A DNA stretch of 64,000 nt from Paraspadella gotoi (Eukaryota > Chaetognatha), in NCBI GenBank assembly GCA_051294375.1, contig CM119263.1, positions 22,594,833 through 22,658,832 of the forward strand, written 5' to 3'. Shown piece by piece: positions 32,631-53,018 of this stretch. Numbering within the stretch: position 1 is the first letter of the stretch; every line of letters starts with the position of its first letter. A model generated the notes under the pieces. The model ran no database searches. It was given only the letters and a program-made list of their open reading frames with translations, and was not told the origin of the DNA. Made by a program: the position numbers and the translations under genes.

Positions 32631-34946
32631 CAACAACAACAACAACGATCAAATCGTGTGAATAACAAATCAACGACTTGACCGTTAACGTGGGTCAACC
32701 TATTTGAGCCACTAAACCTTTAGTTAGTTTTGACCGTGAATTGTTTTACTATTGTTTTGATTTTTACTCTCTGTTTTTGCTATGATTTTTGAATCGGAAA
32801 ACTTGTCTCAATTTTCAAACGAATAATTTCGTCAAGTTAGTCACCTCAACACTGATGAAAGGCGAGAGTTTACAAGTGAATTAACTTAAGACTTCTTTCT
32901 TTGGCTACATAAATTTGTTTCGCTCTAACTTCGAAGAGAATTTATTTCGCGAAAGAGAATTCGTTTCGTTCAATGCGAAACTCGGCAGAGTCGAACTCTT
33001 TCGTCGGAAGTCGAAAAGATTGAGTCGTTTACGAAATTCGATCTCGCGACCGAGAAAAAGGGCTGAGGATGGATAAGTCGTCGTCGTCGTCGTCGTCGTT
33101 AGATAAGAAATCACCGACCTCCAGCGTTAAACCATGTGCTCATCATTGATTCTCATCCGAACTAATAAAATAGGTTTTACATAGACAGATATTTCTGACT
33201 CCTGACGAATTCGACCTGCCAAGTACTAGCTTTTCAAAGTGCCTCTCTATTCAAACTTTCACCAAAGATAGTCGATATTCAGAAAAATGGGGAAAAAAAG
33301 GAAAAAATCGGTGGAGATAAAAGGAAAAAGAAGGGAAACCGGATCGCCACTGTGAATGACTCTGGGATCGACCGGGAGAGAGGGAAGAGAAGAGAGAAGC
33401 AAGAAAAAGTCACAAATTCATAAACTTTGAAAACAAAAAAGTTAGTTTTTCCTCCAAATTTCTTTTTGTATTTTTTTTAGCTTATTGAGTTAGTGTGGGA
33501 AAAAGTGGTAGAAATCGAGTGATATTCGGGATTTTCTGTGAACAAGACTTAACGGTCATCCCACAATCTAGATTCTAGTTCTAATCAAAAATAACAGCTA
33601 GATTGACAGCAGCAACAGCAGTCTCTCCCCCAGAGCATCCTTCGTCGACCAGCGGCGCCTGTCAGATTTTTTTCTCGCCCAACATTTCGCACTCCTGTAT
33701 TACGACGAAACAAACTCCTGCCTTCAAATCTCGTCTCTGATTTTCCGCCGAATTCTCGACGTCATATTCGAAGGAAGAATCCACGGGTCTGGCTTTTTTT
33801 TAAGGGGGGCGGGCGAGGGGGGGGGCGGAAAGTATTTCCAGGTCTTGGATGGGGTGGTTTTGGTGGAAGAATAAACTCGAGCCCGGGTGGTGAATTTTGG
33901 AAAGGTTTACATCTATCTCCCGTTGTATCATTGCCCGATACGCGATCTCAAAAATGTAAACTAATTTGTAGTTAGAAACGGACAAAAGAAACGAGAAAGA
34001 AGGATTAGCAAAGAACAAAATATCCCCTTCACCCAAATCATTCGTAATTCGTAAACAATGGAAAAGGGAACAGCAATTAGTAGAATGTTTACGGTTCTTC
34101 GAATATTGAATTACTGCAAGAAAATGGGTCAAAAATATTCGAAAAGAGAATTTTTGAGAAAAAAACAAGACATTTGGAAGAGAAAATAAAGCTGGAAAAT
34201 GCCGCGAGTTATTTATTCCCCCGTTTTTTGTATTCTGCTTTTTCCCTTCGCATTTTCCCCTCTCGTCCTTTGCGTCCATCTCATTCGCTTGATTGTTTCT
34301 CCTCCCTTCCTTTTTCCTTTTTTTTTACCTTTCCTTTTTGCCTCATATCTTTCCTTTTTCCATTCCTTTCATCGACCCGCCCAACTCATAGACCTCGGAG
34401 CGTCTCTTCCATCTGCCCGCAATAGTCCAAGACGGCCTCCCGTTTTTGCCCAACCGGATCGAAGCCCCGGGCGCAGTCTCTCTCTCTCTCTCTCTCTCCT
34501 CTCCTCTCTCTTCTCTCTCTCTCTCTCATACCTCTCTCAACGCCCCAAGTCGTTAATGCAATTTACCCAATCGACCTTCTTCTCTGGTTATATCTGCTTT
34601 AAAAAAAAAGAAATCAACAAGACAGCCGTCGAGGCGACATTGGCGACAATCAATCAGTAAATCATATTTCTATCTCCCTTCGATGTCCATTCGCATTGCT
34701 TGAAAGAATGTAAAGCTTGTAAAGGGTACAGGTTTTTTCATCCGACGCCAAATGTGGAATGTAGATGACAATCGGAGGGAATCATCATCGGTTTTATCAT
34801 CGTCATCTTTGGTTTTCGTCGTCGTCGTTCAGTCGCGGTTCCGACATGCGACGCGGCCGCTCCGAGGTAAGGGGACTTTGGGCACCATATGCGATGAGGA
34901 GGAGCGGTCGTCAAGGGGGGAGGAGGTTGAGGATGAGAGAGAAGAG

Positions 34947-34990
<44 letters not shown>

Positions 34991-37473
34991 AGAGAAGATC
35001 GAGAGACGAGAGAGAGAGAGAAGGAGAGAGAGAGAGAGAGAGGGTAAGTTCGAAAACTGAAGATAAGGTTTGCGGGAAAGTTGAATAAAAACACAGAGGT
35101 CTCTACAGGAAACCGAAACAGCAAAAATCGAATGCGTCGTTGATTGTTGCTTCCGTTCCTCAAGTGCTGAAAGAGAGGTAAAACTTTTACCTCTCTTTTA
35201 CTAAAAGAAAAGTAAAAGAAGGGAAAGAGAAAAAAAAAGAAATAAAATAAATATAAAAGAGAACTAGTAAAATTATCCGTTGATCGATTCACAATCAGTC
35301 TTAACCATAATTTATACAAGATGCAAAGACGGGCACGGCCTTTACTTCATGACATTACGCATTCCTTTCCCTCCCCTCTCACTCAAAGTCGGTTCCGGGT
35401 AAGTCATGATGGAACCCTCCTCCCTTATTCGTTTCCACCCTCAGGGACTTCCCTTGTTCTTCATCATGACTCCGCCAAGATGAAGACTGCAGATAAATTC
35501 CTGCGAAAAAACCTCATGCAACGCCGATGGCCTGATTCTGCGATGCCAAAGCGTTTGGAGACGAGGGAAGAGGGGGGGGGGAAGATGATAGGGAGAATTT
35601 GAGAAGCAAAGGAGATCATGGTAAACGTCGAATGTTGCAAGACAAAACTTCACAAAAATGTCATACACAATTTATAAAATGTTAATTTTAAGGATGAAAC
35701 GATGATACGAAAGAAACCACTGCCGTACTTTACTGAGTTGAGATAGACTTTCTCAGATTTTTTAAAATGATAAATAACTACTTGACGTTTTTTGTGTATA
35801 AATTTTATTTTAATCAATTATCATTAACAAATTCAAATTACTATTTTCTATTTCTATTTACTGCCTATAATCAGCTTGTCCTATATTAATGATCATCATA
35901 ACTGGAAATCTTAAACCGTGCATATAACATCTGATCGAATTTACTTGTCAAAAGCAAACAGATAACTAAGTAGTGCACACTAAGAATTTTATCGGAAAAA
36001 AACGTCTTCTTACAGCCAAATCTGTCATCAAGAGTGACTCAGAACAGTACCAGCATGTCGATGCTTTGAAGAGAGGCGATTCTCATTTCCTTATTACAGT
36101 CAATCAGTCAATCGATTAATGAGACCACCCCGACAAACTCACTCTCTTCGACAGGGCTCCATTCCGCTCGCGTTGAGATCAGAAGAAATAAATAAATGAT
36201 TATTTTCCATGAATTGAGTGACGTCGATCCGTGAATTATTTTCTCGATCGACGATTGCAGAGGATTCATCTTTGTTGTTGTTGCTGTTTTGTTAGTTGTT
36301 AATAAATAATACGAAGACTAGGTCGGAAGTTTTATTGCCGTTTTTGTTAATAAATTAGGGTGCGAGAAATAAATTAGTGCGACGAAAAAAAGAGAATTTT
36401 GAAGGGGGTTTTTTTTTCAGTGTTTTAAGTCATTTTTTTTTTACGGTTTGGAGATATAATTTTTCAAGAACGCGGCGTGGAGATACCGAATGACAACTTT
36501 ACTCGCGAGTTCGAAACAAGGCGAAGACGATGCCATTTGAAAAAGAGTTTTTAGTTTAATTACATTATAACTTATCGCTTACAAAAACTAGTCCTCGTCC
36601 CCCGAAAAAAAAAAGAAATCGAGATTTTTTGGGGTCGCGATTTTTGACGTTGGACTCGCCGAGACTCGAAATCTGTGGACAAGCGGGTCTGAAAAAAAAA
36701 AACAACGAAAGGCATGATGACGGAGGGGGAGGAGGAGGAGGAGGAAGAGCAATGAGGAGGAGGAGGAGCCGCAAAAGATCGACGATTTTCTCGTTCTAAT
36801 TCTAAAAATTTTCCCTTTCTATTTTTAATAATGAGATTAAATAAACATGAGTAAGTAATGGAATAAAAGAGGACAGCTTCGTAAAGAAAGAAAAATTGAA
36901 TTTTTGAATAAAGGAAAAAATAAAGAAAGAACCAAAGAAAAAAAAAAGAATTCATGAGAATGAATGAATAAAAGAATGAATGAATAAAATAAATGAATGA
37001 ATGAATCACTGAACGAATGAATAAATAAATCGATCAATCAATCAATCAATCAAATAATTAATAAATCAATCAATTAATCAAGTATTTAATCACTCAATCA
37101 AAAAATTATTTGATTAATTAATTAATTAATTAATTAATTAATTAAAGAACGAGTAAAATAAAGAGTCGACTCTCCCCCACATCCCCCTCTCCCCAATTTC
37201 TCTTCTCCATCCCCCAAGGCACGCGGCCAAATTGTCGCGCCGACCGCCGGGGTCATTCAGAGCTTCTTTTTTCCACCCGTCACGAGCTTCGAGTTCTCAA
37301 CTTGTTACCGTATTAATTCCTTTCAAATTCAGCGGAAGAAATTGCCTGACGGGTGCCATGGATCGCAGTCTGTTTTCAGATCGAGATCGCGTCGCGATAA
37401 TCTCGCTCTTCCTCAAAACCATTCAGCATAATAATATTCAAGTAGTTTCGCTTCCATCGCTATTTAACTGGTA
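32631..37473. other. Gene-poor intergenic DNA with simple repeats
   Basis: Includes (GA)/(CT) tracts at about 34478-34530 and 34940-35042, a G-rich patch at 33806-33832 and (TGAA/TCAA/TTAA)n at 36955-37146. A small block at 34839-34865, between an acceptor GTCGTCGTTCAG and a donor GTAAGG, could be a micro-exon but has no partner. The longer open frames at 33800-34279 (minus) and 34199-34660 (plus) are low-complexity. No gene is called. Confidence 0.5.
36955..37146. repeat. Tetranucleotide repeat block (TGAA, TCAA, TTAA)
   Basis: Successive imperfect tracts of TGAA/ATGA, then ATCA, then TTAA. Confidence 0.85.
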
Positions 37474-37535
37474 ATATCATCAACGGAGTAGACCTATAGA
37501 GTAGACCTTGTCGGCTTTGTGATGTGATTGCTCAT

Positions 37536-38129
37536 TAAAGCGTAGTAAAAATTCTAAATTTAACTTTAATCAAAATTCTAAAAGTGAGGAACGAACAACA
37601 TTATACTAATGAACATTTATGTATAAAAAAATTTTATAATAAATTTTACAATTTACGCAGTAGGCCCTATTCATACTTGTACTAATCCAATAAATGTTAA
37701 AATTTTTTAAAAATTTTTTCAGATTTTTTTTGCAGATTTGGATTCGTCATGAAAAGTTGATATAAAGAAATATAACCGAAAATTAAAATTTTATATATTA
37801 AATATAGTTTTTTTAACTTTTAAATTTTAAATGATTTATATTTTCTTTTTTCAACTTTTGACGAGAAATTCAAATCTGCAATCAAAATTAATAAAAGTCT
37901 ATTTTGAAACTTTTCGATTTTATAAGGATAGTACTACACGTATGAACCTTAGATCGATTTAATTAACAGAAAAAACCCATTCGGGAAACTATATATAAAT
38001 ATAACCTACTGCGAAAATTGAAGAACATAATTTTTTTTTTTTTTACAAATTAATGTTCACTGATGGTATGTTGTTCATACTTGACAGTTAGAATTTTCGT
38101 ATGAACATACCTTTCACTACGCTCTATTA
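37536..38129. mobile_element. Foldback MITE, type 1 copy B
   Basis: 594 bases flanked by the direct repeat CTCAT (37531-37535, 38130-38134), inserted in the left arm of the surrounding inverted-repeat element. Ends TAAAGCGTAGTAAAA and TTTCACTACGCTCTATTA are imperfect inverted repeats. The interior matches 31134-31743, apart from a shorter central palindrome and an insertion near 37940-37990. Confidence 0.85.
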
Positions 38130-38468
38130 CTCATCGTCTTCGCGAATCATCAGAAAGCTGACCAATCACAGACCTTATTTCAACCTTTGACCGAACAATG
38201 ACCGACAGAGAGACTAAGGGGTCAACGGCCGAGATTGCTGAGGGATTCTCGAGACACATCCAAACTCAAGAAACAACTCTTCTTCAAATAATATTTAAAT
38301 TATCAATTAATTGTCATCACCTTTGTCATCGTGTCGTCATTACCTTTGTCATCAACTTAATCATTGTCCGTCGTTAATAAAACAATTGTCAACCAAATAT
38401 TTGCCTTCACTTATTACCCTCGTTATATGACTAAATGTCAACGTGTTGGTATTGTCGTGATTCGACTC

Positions 38469-38520
38469 CCCACGCCTCAGAAGAGACTCTTCGGAGGCGT
38501 GGGTTCGAATCCCACCGCTG
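38469..38520 (+). pseudogene. tRNA-Leu 3' half folded back into a hairpin
   Basis: CTCTTCGGAGGCGTGGG at 38487 followed by TTCGAATCCCACCGCTGC is the variable arm, T arm and 3' acceptor strand of a eukaryotic tRNA-Leu, with an intact B box GGTTCGAATCC. The 5' half is missing. Instead 38469-38485 is the reverse complement of the variable and T-stem part (16 of 17 positions pair, one-base loop). It cannot form a cloverleaf, so it is a tRNA-derived foldback and not a gene. Confidence 0.75.
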
Positions 38521-38711
38521 CAACCGCGAAGACGATGAGCAATCACATCACAAGGCCGACAAGGTCCGTCTATAGGTCTATTCCGTTGATGATATCTATC
38601 AATATTTTAAAGTAAAAATGAACCTTTTTTGATAAACTGATCTCTGATAGCCAACTAAATCAACAAATATACTGTCTCATTCCTTTCTCATTCCTGGCTC
38701 GCGTCCGAAAA

Positions 38712-38760
38712 TATAAAAACTAACAACTCAACTCGATCGCAGTCGAGAGCAGTTAGTCGA
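38712..38760 (+). promoter_or_regulatory. Possible TATA/Inr core promoter
   Basis: TATAAAA at 38712-38718 lies about 28 bases upstream of GCAGTC, which resembles the arthropod initiator. It sits 220 bases before the first coding ATG of the plus-strand gene. Motif match only. Confidence 0.35.
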
Positions 38761-38932
38761 CTGAATCGCTTATAGTATCCTACCCCGATAACTTAGCAGC
38801 CCAGCTTAGTTGCACTAGATTAAGATATCGAATTTCCGTCATTTATTTCTTCTTCTTTTTTTTTTTAAGTTTGTCAATTGACTATTAGAATCGAGGCTCC
38901 ACACTTACTTCACACTCCTCGTTTCGGCGGCG

Positions 38933-40081
38933 ATGCCCTGCTACAGAGGTCATCTGTTCGAACAGCCGAGAGAGCCGCGACCTCTGTGCGCTCGGCCGGC
39001 CGTACTAGGGACTCAGGACTTCATCCCGGCGAGCCACTGGTCAAGATCACCGATCGAAGGAATCGTTTACCCGTTCACCGGAGGTTAATACGCATGGAAA
39101 GAATTGATCGATCTTTATTCAGGAGCTGTTTTGCGAAGTTACGAAGCTCAATATGTAGTTCATGGATATTCGAAAACCTCTTGATTTCCCCGATATCTGT
39201 TACATATTTATTTATGCGAGAGAGAATTCACATCAAGGGGTCATTATTAAAAAAATAATATCAATCAGTCAATCGATCAATCAATCAGATCAATACCTTC
39301 CCGATCCGGATGCCGGGCCCCCTCAACCACCGCCTGAACCGATAATGATGCGCCGTCCCAAGCGAGCTCGCCTGATCAAGCCTGGCAAACTCCGCCCTAT
39401 GGGCGGCAAGTACTCGCTGGGTGGACTCCGCGGACAGCCGCTCTACGTACAGGGGCGGCGGCCGGGCTGGAAACCGCCCGATCCCACGCTGGAGGAGCAG
39501 AGCGGAAGGACCGGCAAGCTCACTTTAAAGACAAAGCTGATAGAGCAGGCCGATTCGAGCGGAGATAGGCGAGTTTTCGCTGCATAGAGGGCGTTTGTTT
39601 TTTTGTGGTCAAATGGTTAAATTAGTAGTCTGATTCATAATTGTTATTGTTGTTGCAAATCTCGGTACACTTGATAAGAACTACGATCAAAAAGACGTAA
39701 AAGAGGACTATGAAGCCGAAGCTGGAGTCACGTGAGCTGGTGTTTTAATTTCAGAGACTCGGACTTCGACTCTGACAGCGAAAGGGGATCCACCGAACAG
39801 AGAAAGGGCCTCCACGCATCCAAAGTTGGCCTCAACATCAGGTCTTTATGAGATCGGAGATAAAAGAGATACGCATTTCTAGATTAGAGAAAATTAAATT
39901 CGACTAATTTAGATTTAAATTTGCTTTGAATAGCTTATATGAAATTCAAATACATTTGTAAAAATCAATTTAAATTTATTTGAAGTGTGCATGATTTGGG
40001 AGCTGACTTCAAACGCCAGCGGATTCTAGAAAGGCTTAAACTCCTGGAAGTCGAGAGGGGAAAACAGGTTCACCGCGAACT

Positions 40082-40131
<50 letters not shown>

Positions 40132-42155
40132 TCAACATTTCAACCGGACCTTTGCGCAGACCGAAGAGGAAGAACACGCACACGACCGGATCATCAAGTT
40201 CGAGACGAGCGAGGGTTCGATTCAGCGAGGGAGCGAGAGCAGCGGGACGTCGCTCCGCAGTTGCAGCACGTGCAAGAATTCGCTGGACGCACTAATGTGC
40301 TCCAAACCGCAGAACCAACGAAAATCCCTGGCCAAGTGAGAGAGGGTAGCATCGCAGAGAAACAAAAATGTAGCAGATTAATACGCACCCTACTATAAAA
40401 ATAAAAATGGGAGTCGCTAAGATGAGAAAAGTATTAATGAGAATTATATCGAATTGTTTCGACCAGGGCAACGCCATATTTTGAATTGTCGAAGCATTGT
40501 TGTCTTCTTGCGCCCTAAGCGCCCTCATTCTTTTTTCCCTTTTACGCTCCCCAGGTGGCGAGAGAAGGACCGAGAGGCCTTCGAAAAGGCGATCACCCAA
40601 TTGACGCCGGAAGAGAGCGACGGGAATTCCACACAATCCCTGAAGCTTTTGTCAAATATCAACGTCTCCTACAGGTTTATCTCTCTTGTTCTTTCGATCC
40701 GGAAAAGTCTGCTGGCTGGCTGTCTACAGGAGAGGTTGCACCTATCCAGTAGCTACCCTTCCATATTTGTGAGCGGAGATTCCGTGAGTAACGTCTGTAA
40801 GCTCGTCGGGAAGTAGCTTCTCCCTATCTCACTTGAGTGAAAGTTAAGGAGAGACGTATACAGTATACAGTACAGAACCGTATTCTGTATTCTATTCTAT
40901 TCTATTCCGGCGAGGCCATGGAGTGGGGACAATGTTTACGATGACGATGATTCCGACGATTATGACGATTCCGACGACGAGTTTTACAGAGAGATCCACA
41001 GATCCCAGCAATCTTTAGATCTGAGGTGAGAACCGTCTTTGTTGTCACCTGTCAATTTCCACCGAATAATCAATTTTTAAACTTTTAAAAAAGCATTAAG
41101 GATTTTGGGTCGGAGTTCAGTCGGAAACAATTCGTCGAAAGGCTTAAGATGTTAGAGAGCGAACCAAGAATCAGCTCACAGGTTAAATCTTAAAAATGTT
41201 GGAAGGCGAAGCTTTTGTTAAGAAAATCACTCATAAATTCATACGAGCATCATTTCATGACTATTATTTAATGAATCAAAAAAAATATCCTCCCAATCCG
41301 CTCAAGAATTACCGTTACCGATCCGTGACTGCGAAGTGTAAAAATCCGAATAAGAAAACTTAACCACCTTATGATAGGGGTAGCCGCACTCAATGGGTGA
41401 GTCAAAAATTTAGAGAGTACATGCTCAAACGAATATTTAGACATTTTTAAGAATACTTTCAATGGACAAAAAATTTCTAATATGGCTCTATACCCTAGTA
41501 ATTATTTTTTTAATATTTATTTATAGATAGGAAAGGCTAAAATTTTTTTTAGAATTTTTAAATTTTAAGACCAGATTCAGATAGCTCATAAAAAGTTGTC
41601 TACATAAAGTATAATTCTTTTTTAAATATTTTTACGATAAGTGTATCAAAAATAAGAAAAACCATAAAAAATCATCATCATTATCATCTTTCGATGAATT
41701 TATCAGTTTTTTTATATTTTCACTTAGAAAACGTAAGAATTTTTAAAAGCTGTAATTATATTTCTTGTTTAACTTTTTATGCTCTATCAGAATCCATCAA
41801 AAAATTTTAAGATTTTAAAAAAATATTTTTTGCTCTATATAGTAAAATAATATTTTTACATAGGCTAGTACCCTCAGAAGAAAGCATTTTTGACAAAAAA
41901 TATTTTAATACCATAATCTATGGTCATGATAGATTATATTAACGCTGTATACATAAGCATTTAAATTTCAGCGGCTATGGTTACTGTTTACTGATTACTG
42001 ATTATGATTACTGATTCGTCTCTGTTAAGACGGAATCGATCGACGAACAGATCAGCGAGGACATTCGAAACATCCTGATCCTTGCCCCGGAGGAGAATAC
42101 GAAGATGCCGCGCCACTGTAGCACCTGCCGCAGCTCGCCCGTCGTGCAGAGGTGA
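38933..42155 (+). CDS. Unknown gene with tandemly duplicated exon block
   Basis: Nine exons join in consistent phase: 38933-39083, 39289-39568, 39755-39841, 39986-40067, 40160-40335, 40555-40674, 40915 (or 40924)-41025, 41094-41181, 42030-42155. This gives about 406 residues if the last exon ends at the TGA of 42153-42155. A donor at 42152 would let it continue. The first exon starts MPCYRGHLFEQPREP, with a stop upstream in frame. Exon 2 is Pro- and basic-rich (KRARLIKPGKLRPMGGKYSL). Exons 3, 4, 5 (acidic; helical ERLKLLE; CSTC) are paralogous to exons 7, 8, 9 (acidic; ERLKMLE; CSTC), with identical intron phases 2-2, 2-0, 0-2. Exon 6 (WREKDREAFEKAITQL) is single. No signal peptide or membrane segment. 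Intron 2 is GC-AG. I do not recognise the family; the CSTC motif recalls Prickle tails, but no LIM or PET domain is present. Confidence 0.7.
40083..40129. repeat. (GA)n microsatellite in an intron
   Basis: GA tract between exon 4 and exon 5 of the unknown plus-strand gene. Confidence 0.95.
41480..41885. mobile_element. Diverged relative of the foldback MITEs
   Basis: Shares GGCTAAAATTT, AATTTTTAAATTTTAAGA and CATAAAAAGTTG-like blocks and the T-rich palindromic centre with the elements at 45479 and 54952. It lies in the last visible intron of the plus-strand gene. Ends are not clear. Confidence 0.5.
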
Positions 42156-43753
42156 GACTACACCACGAAGGACCGAAAAAAAATAACGTCAAAATAATAC
42201 TAAGCAAAATAATGCTGAGCAGAGGAACGGGCAGCGTCGAGACGTTTCCGAAACAAATTGGGAGTACGACCGATGAACGACCAAGGAAGACGCGGAGTCG
42301 CAATCGAACCCTTGTCAAACAAACCGACAGCCAATTGACGATACAAGAAAAAGTCTCAGATTAATTACTTTGTCGGAACGGATGTCACTTTTACGTACTT
42401 GCATGTATGCAAGCCGTGGCATCACTGCGATTGTTGGCTGAACAACATTGCATTGTGGAAGAATAATAACATATTTTGATAAGCTAAAATTGCTAAGCTG
42501 TCAACCATTTAACTCTATATGATTATGAAAAAACAAGAACCAATTAAATTTTCAAAGAACCTTTTTATTTATCCTACTTTTTTTGTACAACGAAATTATA
42601 TGTACAGAATCAAAGAAAAAAAAAATCATAATAAGAAAAAAATAACTTTCAATTCGAGGAAATAAAGCAAAATAAATCAGTCTAAATTCATTATTATTTC
42701 ATTACGAACTTTAGCCCGGATGATATGACCATCTGAAATCTACTAACTTAAAATATTAATAAAACACTACATCTACAAACATCAGATGAGCTGAATCGTT
42801 TCGAAACTTGATACCACTGAAAGAAGCTTAAGATGGTCAACAGAGAGGAAACTAATAATTAAATCTTTCATTTTAAAATTTTAAAATAAAGACGATTTAT
42901 ACAAACAAATTTGTATAACGTATGTTCAATCAAAACGTGATTGTTCTGTCACAACGATTTTTGAAATTAATCGAGAAAACTCACGCAGACATTAGAAAGG
43001 CACAGGTCTTAATAATCAATGATTATTAATCATTCTGGACGAAATCGCTAGAAGGAAAAGAAAGGAGAAAGGAGCTTTCTTGCCTCAGTCAAGCTCGATA
43101 ATAATAAGCAAAGTAATATTATTTAGGAAGGTGATTTCATGAAGCGGTCATGAGAAACAATATAGACTATAATTTAATTTACCTAATCGTTTTGGTTTTT
43201 TTTCCCCTTTTCGAAAAGCCGGATTTTTTTGTAGCACGTTGCGCACGATTATTAGCATCACAAAGCAACTGTTGTTCATAGAAGTTTTTGATAACAAATC
43301 AGCCTTGAATAAGGCTTTTCAAAATTAAATCCGAGGGAAAATTGCGACGATCAATTGTCCTAAAAAGAGGAGGGGTGGGGAAATAATCAGGGCCGCAAAG
43401 AGAAGGAAGATAAATTCTAAGGAAAGAAGGAAGGCGAAAATCGCGGATATCTTTTTAGCACATTAAGTATTAAATAACTGGAAGTCAAAATCTGAAAAAA
43501 AAAAACTGGAAAGACTGGAACGACTAAGAAGTAAACAGTGGTCCAACGCTTTGTAACAAAATCGAAAAATGTTGAAACTAAAATAAAATTTAAAGTTGAA
43601 AGAAAAAGAGAAAAAGAAAAACTAAATTGCAAAGAATCTGAAAGGATAGACAAGAGCATAAGAGCGAGGGCATGGGAAAAGGAAGAAAGAATGGTAGACA
43701 ATTTTAAGTTAATTTCCAACTAAGACGTGGGGGGAGTGGAGGAAACATAAAGA
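42156..43753. other. Intergenic DNA between convergent genes
   Basis: The unknown plus-strand gene and the DYRK1A gene point towards each other across this interval. AATAAA at 42661-42666 could serve the plus-strand gene. No additional exon homologous to WREKDREAF… was seen, so the third repeat of the block is either absent or unrecognisable. Confidence 0.5.
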
Positions 43754-52241
<8,488 letters not shown>

Positions 52242-52343
52242 TCACGCGAGAGGGGGAGTCACCCCTTTCTCGAGGGCGAGAGCGAAGAGGAGGAAGAGAG
52301 GCGAGGCCGCGTCCTCAGAGAGGATTCGTTCCCATCTTCGCAT
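52242..52343 (-). CDS. Upstream ORF abutting the minibrain start codon
   Basis: A 33-codon frame starts ATG CGA AGA and ends TGA immediately before the main ATG (…GCG TGA ATG TCG). It is in the same frame as minibrain. An acceptor (TTTTACTCCAG, AG at 52359-52360) suggests the uORF lies in the 5' UTR part of the exon starting at 52358. It could restrain translation or permit reinitiation, and stop-codon readthrough would give an N-terminal extension. This rests on sequence only. Confidence 0.5.
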   Translation of the reverse strand: MRRWERILSEDAASPLFLLFALALEKGVTPPLA

Positions 52344-52358
52344 TCTAGGCCTACGCCT

Positions 52359-52964
52359 CTGGAGTAAAATAAGATTAAAACAATGATTAATAAGCAGTAA
52401 ATAGCACAAATAGCCCTCATAATAAATCGTACTCGAAACTTAGCCAGGATAAATCTATAAGTATTTTAAATTCTATCCTCGCTAAATTATTTTTTCCTCT
52501 CACTCTCACTCTCACTCGAACACAAATCGGAATTCTACTTGTAACCCCGAACAGATTCGGCAAACTAACCGGATTAACGAATGGCTGATTATTCGTCGCT
52601 TTCTCGTCTCGTTGGCAGTCAGCAATCTGCAGGACAGACTTTCCGACTCAGTACGTACGAGCGCGAGATGGAGCACACACGTTCCGTCCCGGGAAAGATC
52701 ACGAAATCTTTTGTCGTACGCCAGCGAAAATTTATTTGCCGGCAGCGTTTGAAGGAGGCGATCGATTGCACGTTTACTCTCGATCGCTTTTATTTTTTAA
52801 TTAATTCATCACTTTTTTTATAGTTTTGGATAGACGTAATCCGATCATTTAAATAGTTATTTATTCATCCACGTAATTTATTTTCCGGCTTGATAAAATC
52901 ATGCAAAGTCAGAGACCGTTTCACGTTTTCGACGACGATGATGATAAAGACTAAGAATCAGTCC

Positions 52965-53018
<54 letters not shown>

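Larger units (their letters stand above)
37478..38594. mobile_element. Long-inverted-repeat element with nested MITE
   Basis: The left end ATCATCAACGGAGTAGACCT … GTGATGTGATTGCTCATCGTCTTCGCG matches the reverse complement of the right end (38523-38594) over about 75-80 bases. The left arm is interrupted after CTCAT by the MITE at 37536-38129. The interior has no ORF. Immediately inside the right arm is a tRNA-Leu-like hairpin. This resembles a non-autonomous foldback DNA transposon. The outer target-site duplication is not clear. Confidence 0.75.

Noticed and set aside
33800-34279. 159-codon minus-strand frame
   Set aside because: No conserved motif, low-complexity composition, and overlapping the rejected plus-strand frame.
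34199-34660. 153-codon plus-strand frame
   Set aside because: Phe/Leu/Ser/Pro-rich low complexity ending in an SL repeat, with no domain and no splice context.
38487-38520. A functional tRNA-Leu gene
   Set aside because: The T arm and B box are perfect, but the D arm, anticodon arm and 5' acceptor strand are absent, replaced by an inverted copy of the 3' half.
38361-38546. Minus-strand open frame containing GIRTHASEE
   Set aside because: It is the antisense translation of the tRNA-Leu T arm and variable arm, a well-known spurious protein.
39289-42155. Assigning the plus-strand gene to Prickle because of CSTC motifs
   Set aside because: Prickle tails contain CSTCSS next to acidic sequence, but here no PET or LIM domain or prenylation CaaX end is present and the rest does not match.
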